Source: Rhodospirillaceae bacterium
GTDB taxonomy: Bacteria; Pseudomonadota; Alphaproteobacteria; Rhodospirillales; Rhodospirillaceae
Direction of reading: 5' to 3'
DNA length: 37,487 bases
Assembly (NCBI GenBank): GCA_009773045.1
Contig: WOUV01000055.1
Location: 1-37,487, forward strand
The notes under the pieces were generated by a model. The model made no database searches, was not told the DNA's origin, and was given only the letters and a program-made list of their open reading frames with translations. Made by a program: the position numbers and the translations under genes. Of this stretch, positions 29,452 to 37,487 are shown one piece after another; the stretch's first letter is position 1; each line of letters starts with the position of its first letter.

Positions 29452-32400
29452 TCACCGCACCCCGGGAAAGGAACGCCGCCTGATGCGCCGAAACCGTCGC
29501 GCCTCGATCGCACCTGCGGTCAGCGACAAAAGTGGCGGCAACAGCAAAAGGGTCAAGAGCACCGACAGGGACAATCCCCCCAGCACCACCATCGCCAAAC
29601 CACGGTACACCTCGCCGCCCATGCCCGGAAAAACAACCAGTGGCAGCATCCCGAACAGAGTTGTCAGGGTTGTCATGAAGATGGGGCGCAGCCGACTTAT
29701 GACGGCGGCCTCAATGGCATCGTTCACCGCCATGGCCTCGCCCCGCAGATGATGCAAAGTCTGATGGACAATCAGAATGGCATTGTTCACCACCGTGCCG
29801 ATCAGGATCACGAATCCCAAAAGGGTCAGCATGTCAAGGGTTTGATGATGCCACAGATTAAGAACGGCAAGGCCCAGAACGGCCCCGGCCGTCGCCTGCG
29901 GCACCGTGATCAGAATGATGACGGGATAAAGGAAATCCTCATACAATATTACCATAAGAAGATATGAAACTGCAAGAGCAAGCAAAAATTGCCACATCAT
30001 GGCCTCCCACGCTTCGGCCAGCATGCTGGCGGCGCCGGACAGATCCAGTGTCATGCCTGTGGGCACGCCTTCGGCCACCAGCCGGTCAATGACTTCCGTC
30101 TGTATCCTTTCGGTGGCTTGTTCTATCGATACGGACTGTGCCAGAGAGACATGCACGGCTATCGTGCGCCGTCGTTCAATGTGCCGGATCGTGGCAGGGC
30201 TGGCGACGGTCGTGAGAGCAGCCAGGGCGGAAACCGGCAGAATGCGGCCATTTTCCGTCACCACCGGCAGGGCGCCCAGATCCTCTGTCGAAACGACGGA
30301 ACGATCCGGTCCGCGCAGGACCAAGTCCATCCGTTCTCCATTGACGGCGATTGTATCCACCAGCATGCCGTCATTGAAGGCATCCACCGTCTGCATCAGC
30401 ATCTGCGCCGTCACCCCGGCGTCGGCAAGCCGCAAGGGGTCGGGCATGATGCGCACTTCCGGGGCGCTCAATTCCAGGGCCGAGCGGCGGGAAAGCTGGT
30501 AGCCTTCCGTGATCGGCAGGCGTTCATTGAAGATCCCTTCGGCGCGGTGGGCAACCTCCAGCACCTGTGCAAGATCAGGGCCGGAGACGTGAAGAGCAAT
30601 TTGCCGCCCCACTCCGCCCATGCCATAAAACAGCGGCGGTTGCGCTGTGGCCCCCACGACCCCGGGTTCACGGTGCATCACCTCGGACATGACGGGGGCC
30701 AGATCCGCCGTTCGTTGCGCATCTACCGTCGTGCTTTCGATGTATATCCCTCTGGAAAACGTCCGCAGGAAAAAGGCCTTGATCTTGGGCGGCTGGTCGG
30801 GGGGGGCATCCGGGCCGGTTTCGCTGGCCCACAAGGGACGCAGAGCGTTTTCAACCCTGTCGGCGATGGCCGTAACGCTTTCCGTGTTATACCCCGTCGG
30901 CAGGCTGATAAAGGCCGACAACATGTTGTAACTGCCTTCCGGCAGATAGTCGAAGGGCGGCAAAAGAAACCGGCTGACCAGGACAAGAACCGCGGTCGTC
31001 GTTCCAACGACCGAAACGGCTCGCCATCGTGTTGCGGAAACACGACGGATAAAGCCGATGACAAAAGCGGTCACGAAGGTGGCACACCGTTGCGCCAACG
31101 CATCTCCCCATGCACGCGCGGGCCGCAGCCCTGTCGGAACGTCTCCCAGAAAACGATACGCCAGCGCTGGAATGACGGTGACCGCCACGACCAGGGACAA
31201 CAGCACCGACACCGACAGCGCCACCGCGATGTCACGAAACGCCTGGCCGATTTCGAGATCCAAAGTGAGAACAGGGATAAACACCATGATCGTGGTCAGA
31301 GTCGATGCCAGAATGGCGCCCCAGACTTGGCAGGAGCCGATGTGGGCGGCCTCCTCCGGCGAATGTCCTTCCTGCCGCAGGCGAAAGATGTTCTCAAGAA
31401 CCACGATGGCCGCGTCCACCACCATGCCAACGGCGAACGCCATCCCGGCAAGGGAAATGACATTCAAGCTCCGCCCCAGGACCGCCATGCCGATGAAGGC
31501 GCCGATGATCGAGATGGGAATGGACAAAACCACGACCAGAGTGGCCGGCAGCGAGCGCAAAAACAAAAACAGAACACCCCCCGCCAGCAGCCCGCCCATA
31601 TAAATGTTCTGCACCACCATAGTGACGGCGCTGTTGACATAAAGGGTCTCGTCATAGGGCTGCGTCAGGACAAGACCCTCCTGTTTCAGGACGTTTCTGT
31701 TCAAATCCGCCATCACGGCCCGCAGACCGCGCATGATTTCGATTACATTGGTGCCCCCTTCACGCATGACATACAAACTGATGGCCGGCTGCCCCAGATA
31801 GCGGGCGATGGTATGACTGTCCTTGTAAGCAAAGCCGATCTCCATGGCCACATCGCCCACCGTCACACGGCCCATGCGGCCGGTGTTCTCGTCAACGCCC
31901 CGCAACAGCACGGCCTTCACCCGTTCCGGAGTCACCAGTTCACTGGCCATCCGCACCGTGTAGAAGCGCTTGCCTTCGTCGATTTCTCCCATGGTGGCGG
32001 CGATGTTGGCGTCCCGCAGGGCCTCCACGACCCGAGGGATGGTCAGGTGATACCGTGAAAGTGCCGTCGGATCGATCACAACCCGCAACTCACGTGACCG
32101 TCCGCCATGTTTGTCGATAGTTGCAACGCCCGGCACGCGCGCCAATCGTTCCGCCACGACTTTTTCTATGAAGTCGCCATGAAAATCTATCGGCTCGTCG
32201 TTGCCCGGCAAACGGGAAACAACGAACAATGTGACCGGATCCTCGTCGCTGCTTGACAGGCTGACCTGGGGTTGTTTTGCCTCCTTCGGAGTGCTGTTGT
32301 TCTGGTTCAGCCGGTTGGTCACCAGGGACAGGGCATTGTTCGTGTCGGTTCCGGGGAAAAATTCAATCTCGATCTGGCTCATGCCCCGCTGGGCCGAACC

Positions 32401-32643
32401 GGACAGATGACGCATTCCCTTAAGACCATTCAAGACTTCTTCCTGAGGGATGAGGATCTCCCGTTCGACTTCGAGCGGCGAGGCGCCGGGCCAGCGTGTG
32501 GCCACGGTGATGACGGTCCCGCGGATATCCGGTGTCAACTGGACGGGCATGCGCCACAGCCCGACTCCTCCGAACAGAATCACCATGACCACCACCGCCA
32601 GAACGGCAACGGGATGAGTCATGGAACGCTGGACCAGATTCAT
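29452..32643 (-). CDS. RND-family efflux transporter permease (AcrB/HAE-type)
   Basis: 1063 aa with RND architecture: MNLVQRSMTHPVAVLAVVVMVILFGGVGLWRMPVQLTPDIRGTVITVATRWPGASPLEVEREI...FRSLPATLVVVLSIPISIIGAFIGMAVLGRSLNVISLAGMAFAVGMVVDAAIVVLENIFR. Confidence 0.96.
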   Translation of the reverse strand: MNLVQRSMTHPVAVLAVVVMVILFGGVGLWRMPVQLTPDIRGTVITVATRWPGASPLEVEREILIPQEEVLNGLKGMRHLSGSAQRGMSQIEIEFFPGTDTNNALSLVTNRLNQNNSTPKEAKQPQVSLSSSDEDPVTLFVVSRLPGNDEPIDFHGDFIEKVVAERLARVPGVATIDKHGGRSRELRVVIDPTALSRYHLTIPRVVEALRDANIAATMGEIDEGKRFYTVRMASELVTPERVKAVLLRGVDENTGRMGRVTVGDVAMEIGFAYKDSHTIARYLGQPAISLYVMREGGTNVIEIMRGLRAVMADLNRNVLKQEGLVLTQPYDETLYVNSAVTMVVQNIYMGGLLAGGVLFLFLRSLPATLVVVLSIPISIIGAFIGMAVLGRSLNVISLAGMAFAVGMVVDAAIVVLENIFRLRQEGHSPEEAAHIGSCQVWGAILASTLTTIMVFIPVLTLDLEIGQAFRDIAVALSVSVLLSLVVAVTVIPALAYRFLGDVPTGLRPARAWGDALAQRCATFVTAFVIGFIRRVSATRWRAVSVVGTTTAVLVLVSRFLLPPFDYLPEGSYNMLSAFISLPTGYNTESVTAIADRVENALRPLWASETGPDAPPDQPPKIKAFFLRTFSRGIYIESTTVDAQRTADLAPVMSEVMHREPGVVGATAQPPLFYGMGGVGRQIALHVSGPDLAQVLEVAHRAEGIFNERLPITEGYQLSRRSALELSAPEVRIMPDPLRLADAGVTAQMLMQTVDAFNDGMLVDTIAVNGERMDLVLRGPDRSVVSTEDLGALPVVTENGRILPVSALAALTTVASPATIRHIERRRTIAVHVSLAQSVSIEQATERIQTEVIDRLVAEGVPTGMTLDLSGAASMLAEAWEAMMWQFLLALAVSYLLMVILYEDFLYPVIILITVPQATAGAVLGLAVLNLWHHQTLDMLTLLGFVILIGTVVNNAILIVHQTLHHLRGEAMAVNDAIEAAVISRLRPIFMTTLTTLFGMLPLVVFPGMGGEVYRGLAMVVLGGLSLSVLLTLLLLPPLLSLTAGAIEARRFRRIRRRSFPGVR

Positions 32644-32663
32644 GTCCTTCGGACCTTCACCGT

Positions 32664-33839
32664 TTACGACCGCCGCTCCGACGCGCCAAGGCCCGTTGCG
32701 GCATCATCGGTGGGAAGACGCACGGTCTGTCCCGATTGCAAGCGTTCGTTGCCTCGAACGACCACCTTCTCACCCGCCTCAAGGCCGCTTTCCACCACGA
32801 AGCGGCCTTTGACGCTTTGGCCAAGTCGCACCGATCGCATCCGGGCAACGCGCTCCTCGACCACGAAGACGACGGCCTGATTGTCACGATAAATGACGGC
32901 ATCCTTGGAAACAGTGGGTCTTTTTTCCCTTCCCCCCGTTTCCAGAAACACCGTCACGCTTTCATTGGCGGCCAGCATCAAAGGGCCGCTGTCCGCAGGA
33001 CCGGTGAAGGCGAAACGGACGAGCCGGGTCCGGGTTTTGGGATCTTCATCGGGAACGACCGCCCGCACGGTGGCCGGAAGAGTCAGGCCAGAGGTGGTTT
33101 TGACCGTGACCCCGGTTCCCGGTGTCAGGACGATTCCCCGCTCCACCGTGACCTCTGCTTCCACTTCCAGGGCCTGGTCATTGACGAGATCGACCACATC
33201 CGCCCCCGTTGCGATATAGAATCCCACCACGACGGGACGTTTGCGCACGACCCCCGGATAGGGCGCCCTGATTTCGGCCTTGGCGCGTTCGATCTCGGCA
33301 AGATGCACCTCCACAGTCCCCTGTTCAAGGGCGGCCCGTGCCGCTTCGGTGGCGGCCCGCATCTGCGCCACTTCCCCCGCCTTGTCTTCGTATTTGGCGA
33401 GCGGAAAGGCCGCCGACGGACGCAGTTTTTCCAAGCGCTTCAATTCCGTTTCGGTCCTGCGCAAGGTGGCTTCGGCTTTCGCCCCCTGCGCCCGCCGTTC
33501 GGCCACGGTCGCCATCGCGCCGTGCTGGCGCCACGTCAACGTCCGTGTGTCGAGACGTGCCAGAAGCTGTCCCTTCGTAACCCGGTCTCCCACTTCCACG
33601 GCCACATGAACGACCACGCCTTGCGTTTCCGCGGCCACGACGCCGGCCTGCAACGACACCACCCGCCCGATCACCGGCACGCTCTGAAGAGACACTTCAA
33701 GAACAACGGGATCGACATCAACCAGAGGCGGCTGCCCGGCAGGAGCCGTAACGCTTTCCCCGCTCGGCGTCACAACCCACACCATAACGGTGAAAGCAAA
33801 CGCGATCCGTCTCACTCCAGCCCCAAAACGCCTCAACAT
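32664..33839 (-). CDS. RND efflux periplasmic adaptor (membrane fusion) protein
   Basis: GRVVSLQAGVVAAETQGVVVHVAVEVGDRVTKGQLLARLDTRTL..., IRAPYPGVVRKRPVVVGFYIATGADVVDLVND; directly upstream of the RND permease. Confidence 0.92.
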   Translation of the reverse strand: MLRRFGAGVRRIAFAFTVMVWVVTPSGESVTAPAGQPPLVDVDPVVLEVSLQSVPVIGRVVSLQAGVVAAETQGVVVHVAVEVGDRVTKGQLLARLDTRTLTWRQHGAMATVAERRAQGAKAEATLRRTETELKRLEKLRPSAAFPLAKYEDKAGEVAQMRAATEAARAALEQGTVEVHLAEIERAKAEIRAPYPGVVRKRPVVVGFYIATGADVVDLVNDQALEVEAEVTVERGIVLTPGTGVTVKTTSGLTLPATVRAVVPDEDPKTRTRLVRFAFTGPADSGPLMLAANESVTVFLETGGREKRPTVSKDAVIYRDNQAVVFVVEERVARMRSVRLGQSVKGRFVVESGLEAGEKVVVRGNERLQSGQTVRLPTDDAATGLGASERRS

Positions 33840-34161
33840 CACCCCTCGCCAGATCTTAGCATCGCACGAAAAATCCCTTTTGCGGCATGCCAAAGGTCGA
33901 AAACGTTTTTGTGCTCAAGATATAAACCATAAAAGACATGCACTATTGTATATTAAATCAGCACACCAGATAAACAAAATTAAGGTGCACTGGCACAGCA
34001 GGGCCATCCGGCGCGCCCCTGTCCCTTCATAGCAAAAACCCTCTTCCGTGAACGTGAAAGGTGGTAAGAAAGGGGTTCAAGGAACAGGCTCCCCCTGACC
34101 CTGTCATCCCCACGGAACGCCCGGGCGAGACATGGAATGGTTGAAATATTCCAGAGAAACC

Positions 34162-35277
34162 ATGCCAAATGAACGCACGGCCGGTGCTGTTCTTTCCATT
34201 GACCTTGCGGCCATTGCGGCCAACTGGAGACAGTTGGCCGCCCTGTGTGGCGGCGCGCGGCGGTGTGCCGCCGTGGTCAAGGCCGACGCTTATGGGCTGG
34301 GCGCCCTTCAGGTGGCCCCTGCGTTGTGGGACGCGGGGGGGCGGGTGTTCTTCGTCGCGCATCTGGAGGAAGGATTGACGTTGCGGCGCGTGCTGCCACC
34401 CGTGGCCACCATCGCCGTTTTCAACGGTCCCCTCGCGGGGACGGAGGCCGATTTCACCGCCCATGACCTGATTCCGGTTTTGAACTGCCCTGATCAGATC
34501 GCCCGCTGGTCCGCCCATGCCCGCGCCCATGCCGTTCATCCGCTGCCGGCCCTGGTGCACATCGATACCGGCATGAACCGGCTGGGACTGACGGAACGCG
34601 AAACCCGGGATCTCCAGGATCGGCCCGGGTCTTTGGATGGGATCGCCGTTCGGGGACTTTTGAGCCATCTGGCCTGCGCCGACATCCCCGCCCACCCCTT
34701 GAACGAGACCCAGGCGAAGGCCTTCGCCGCCGTCAGGGGTCTGTTTCCGGGGCTGCCGACCAGCCTTGCCAATTCGTCCGGCATTTTTCTGGGAACCCGC
34801 TGGCATGGAGATCTGGTCCGGCCCGGGGCCGCCCTGTATGGCCTCAACCCGACACCGCATCAGCCCAATCCCATGCGGCCGGTGGTGCATCTTCAGGGCC
34901 GCATTCTTCAAGTCCGCGACGTTGACTCGCCCAAGACCGTTGGCTATGGTGCAACGTACAGGGTTGTCGGGAAAGGACGCATCGCTACCGTCGCAGTCGG
35001 CTATGCGGACGGTTTTTTGCGGGCGCTTGGCAATCGGGGGAGCGGACGGATCGGAAACGTGCGGGTGCCGGTGGTCGGGCGGGTCTCTATGGATCTCGTC
35101 ACTTTCGATGTTTCGGCGGCGCCGGAGGTGCAGCCGGGGGATTTGATCGAGCTGATCGGTCCGGGTCACACCGTGGACGATCTTGCCGCCGAGGCGGGAA
35201 CCATCGGCTATGAAATCCTGACTGCGCTGGGCCGTCGGTATTGCCGTTCGTACAGGGATTTCAAGGCGGAAGCATGA
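34162..35277 (+). CDS. alr: Alanine racemase
   Basis: AVVKADAYGLGA, HIDTGMNRLGL, PGAALYGLNP, VGYADGFLR, GRVSMDL motifs. Confidence 0.96.
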   Translation: MPNERTAGAVLSIDLAAIAANWRQLAALCGGARRCAAVVKADAYGLGALQVAPALWDAGGRVFFVAHLEEGLTLRRVLPPVATIAVFNGPLAGTEADFTAHDLIPVLNCPDQIARWSAHARAHAVHPLPALVHIDTGMNRLGLTERETRDLQDRPGSLDGIAVRGLLSHLACADIPAHPLNETQAKAFAAVRGLFPGLPTSLANSSGIFLGTRWHGDLVRPGAALYGLNPTPHQPNPMRPVVHLQGRILQVRDVDSPKTVGYGATYRVVGKGRIATVAVGYADGFLRALGNRGSGRIGNVRVPVVGRVSMDLVTFDVSAAPEVQPGDLIELIGPGHTVDDLAAEAGTIGYEILTALGRRYCRSYRDFKAEA

Positions 35278-36071
35278 AGACAGGACGGGTGCGGGTGCTG
35301 GATTTCCTGGCTTTGATCGGACGTGTTTTCCTGACTTTTCTTCAGCACACGGGGCGGTTGACGCTGTTCGTTCTGTGGGGGGTTGTCCATTGTGTGCGAC
35401 CTCCGTTCTATCCTCGTCTGCTTTTACGGCAGATGATCGAGATCGGGTATTACTCTCTGCCTGTGGTGGGATTGACGACCATCTTTTCCGGCATGGTGCT
35501 GGCATTGCAAAGCCACACGGGTTTTGCCCGCTTTTCAGCCGAGGGGGCCGTTGCGACGGTGGTGGTCATCTCCATCACCCGCGAGCTGGGGCCGGTGCTG
35601 GCGGGGTTGATGGTGGCCGGACGGATCGGTGCCTCCATGGCGGCCGAACTTGGCACTATGCGGGTGACCGAACAGATCGACGCCCTGGTCACCCTCTCCA
35701 CCCATCCGGCCCGGTATCTTTTGGTGCCGCGCCTTTTGGCATCGACCGTGATGCTGCCGTTTCTGGTGGTCGTTGGCAACATCATCGGTGTTTTCGGAGG
35801 GTATATGGTTGGCATTTACAAGCTGGATTTCAACCCCAGCACCTATATCAGCCGGACGTGGGAATTTCTCGAACCCCTCGATGTCATCTCGGGCCTGGTG
35901 AAGGCGGCCATTTTTGGTTTCATTATCGCCGCCATGGGCTGTTATCACGGATACCATTCCAAAGGGGGTGCCCAGGGCGTTGGGGCGGCCACGACCAATG
36001 CCGTCGTTTCGGCCTCGATTCTGATTCTGATCTTCAATTACATCATCACGGAACTGTTTTTTGCCCGATGA
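35274..36071 (+). CDS. mlaE: ABC transporter permease, MlaE family
   Basis: YYSLPVVGLTTIFSGMVLALQSHTGFARFSAEGAVATVVVISITRELGPVLAGLMVAGRIGASMAAELGTMRVTEQIDAL. Starts in an ATGA overlap with alr. Confidence 0.95.
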   Translation: MKTGRVRVLDFLALIGRVFLTFLQHTGRLTLFVLWGVVHCVRPPFYPRLLLRQMIEIGYYSLPVVGLTTIFSGMVLALQSHTGFARFSAEGAVATVVVISITRELGPVLAGLMVAGRIGASMAAELGTMRVTEQIDALVTLSTHPARYLLVPRLLASTVMLPFLVVVGNIIGVFGGYMVGIYKLDFNPSTYISRTWEFLEPLDVISGLVKAAIFGFIIAAMGCYHGYHSKGGAQGVGAATTNAVVSASILILIFNYIITELFFAR

Positions 36072-36137
36072 GGATCGCGGGGGAAAGACCACACCTTCCC
36101 TCCACTCCCTTCGATTCCTGTACAATAGAGGCCCGTC

Positions 36138-36908
36138 ATGCGTTTTCCCAAGATCGAGATCAAAGGCCTGCGCAAGACCTTCGGCCCCAAGGTGGTGCTG
36201 GAGGGAATCGACCTGCGCATTGAGGCCGGGGAATCCGTTGTGGTGATCGGCGGTTCGGGGACCGGCAAGTCTGTCATGCTGAAATGTCTTCTGGGCCTGC
36301 TCCCGCCCGATGCCGGCTCCATCATGGTGGACGGGGAGGAGGTCATCGGTCTGCCGGCCCGCGCGCGTGACCGTGTGAACCGCAAATTCGGCATGCTGTT
36401 CCAAAGCGCCGCCTTGTTCGACAGCCTGCCAGTGTGGGAGAACATCGCCTTCGGCCTGATCCAGGGACAGCACATGAACCGGCGCGCGGCGCGCAAAACG
36501 GCGCTGGAACGCATGGCCCAGGTGGGGCTTTCCGCCGATGTGGCCGAGTTGTCCCCCGCCGAACTGTCGGGGGGCATGCAAAAGCGGGTTGGCCTTGCCC
36601 GGGCCATCGCCGCGACGCCGGAGATCATTCTGTTCGACGAACCCACCACCGGTCTTGATCCCATCATGGCCGATGTCATCAACACCCTGATCGTCAAGTG
36701 CGTGAAGGAGGTGGGGGCGACGGCTCTTTCCATTACCCACGACATGGCCTCCGCCCGCAAGATCGCCGACCGGATCGCCATGCTGCACAAGGGCCGGCTG
36801 GTCTGGGTTGGCCCCGCCGCGATGGTCACCCGTTCCGGCAACCCTTATGTGGACCAGTTCGTCCACGGCCGCGCCGACGGCCCCATCACCATGGACGCGC
36901 AACACTGA
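36138..36908 (+). CDS. mlaF: ABC transporter ATP-binding protein, MlaF family
   Basis: Walker A GGSGTGKSV, signature ELSGGMQKRVGLARAIA, Walker B ILFDEPTTGLDP. Confidence 0.95.
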   Translation: MRFPKIEIKGLRKTFGPKVVLEGIDLRIEAGESVVVIGGSGTGKSVMLKCLLGLLPPDAGSIMVDGEEVIGLPARARDRVNRKFGMLFQSAALFDSLPVWENIAFGLIQGQHMNRRAARKTALERMAQVGLSADVAELSPAELSGGMQKRVGLARAIAATPEIILFDEPTTGLDPIMADVINTLIVKCVKEVGATALSITHDMASARKIADRIAMLHKGRLVWVGPAAMVTRSGNPYVDQFVHGRADGPITMDAQH

Positions 36909-36934
36909 ATGCACTCTCAAGGGAGAATGGAGGC

Positions 36935-37411
36935 ATGACATATTATAACGTCATTATAGGCTGCTTCGATGGAAGTGGAACTTCCATTGTGTTTAAAACA
37001 CGAGTTTGCCTGCCCAAGGACATTCCGCCGAACTTGCGGGATCAGTCGCCTGTCAACGGCGATTTGAAGGCGCTTTGCATGAGTATCCCTACTGTTTTCA
37101 CATCGGAAATAGCTCGCGACTATGTTCCAATGGCTCACATTGGCTGGATCACAAACATCCTACCTGAAGGAAAAGATATTCGAGTTGAATACCGTCTTGC
37201 ATCTGCAATAGGTCCGTTTCCGGCAGATCGCGTAGAGGATGCATTGGGGCTAAAAAATAACCCTAGTCTGAAAAGTGGCTGGGGTGATATGCAGCGCAGC
37301 CATTGGAGAATCGAGCAGGGAGACGTTTTTGAGAGATTTTTCAAGGCAGGTCTCTTTGAGACAGTGCGGCCAACCGTTTTCAAGGTGCTGCCTGACCATC
37401 TATCAGTTTAG
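36935..37411 (+). CDS. Hypothetical protein, 158 aa
   Basis: MTYYNVIIGCFDGSGTSIVFKTRVCLPKDIPPNLRD...VFKVLPDHLSV* with upstream ggagg RBS-like sequence (ggagaatggaggcatg). Noticeably more AT-rich than its neighbours. No family recognised. Confidence 0.6.
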   Translation: MTYYNVIIGCFDGSGTSIVFKTRVCLPKDIPPNLRDQSPVNGDLKALCMSIPTVFTSEIARDYVPMAHIGWITNILPEGKDIRVEYRLASAIGPFPADRVEDALGLKNNPSLKSGWGDMQRSHWRIEQGDVFERFFKAGLFETVRPTVFKVLPDHLSV

Positions 37412-37487
37412 CGCAATGGGTTGTTGACGGCACGAATCTGCGTGTGATTCAAGGGGTCTGGCTTTGATGGAAGGGGGACTCAAATCG

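Noticed and set aside
29989-32058. 689-aa plus-strand ORF
   Set aside because: Antisense to the RND permease; His/Arg/Gln-rich composition typical of shadow frames in GC-rich DNA.

Overview
GC-rich, alphaproteobacterial-looking chromosomal window. Housekeeping genes that look intact include pheT, hisN-like, a POR-type 2-oxoacid oxidoreductase operon with a GltD-ferredoxin fusion, purU, rpmG, cobT, ratA, lipA, queG, def, eno, kdsA, an RND efflux pair, alr and mlaE/mlaF, plus one tRNA-Val(GAC). The main unexpected result is how many other genes are interrupted when their reading frames are followed past the ORF-track boundaries. Nonsense codons at conserved positions interrupt an AAA ATPase, its DUF4276-like partner, a FliN-like gene and a PilZ gene. 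Frameshifts or short internal deletions interrupt fmt, a TPR gene, a YejA-like binding protein, a Crp/Fnr regulator, a Sel1/SPOR gene, a CopZ-like gene and a BigR/ArsR-like gene. This could be real pseudogenisation or assembly error; raw reads would decide. The ATPase/DUF4276 pair abuts the 3' end of tRNA-Val and looks like the remnant of a decayed defence-type island, with an IS1-family transposase remnant nearby. Intergenic DNA carries a small family of hairpin repeats (shared 18-19 nt core) and several strong GC-rich palindromes. No CRISPR array or rRNA was seen. I found no convincing intact novel system; the strongest leads are the decayed island, the fragmentation pattern, the repeat family and the GltD-PorD fusion operon. 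All family calls are by motif recognition without database searches.
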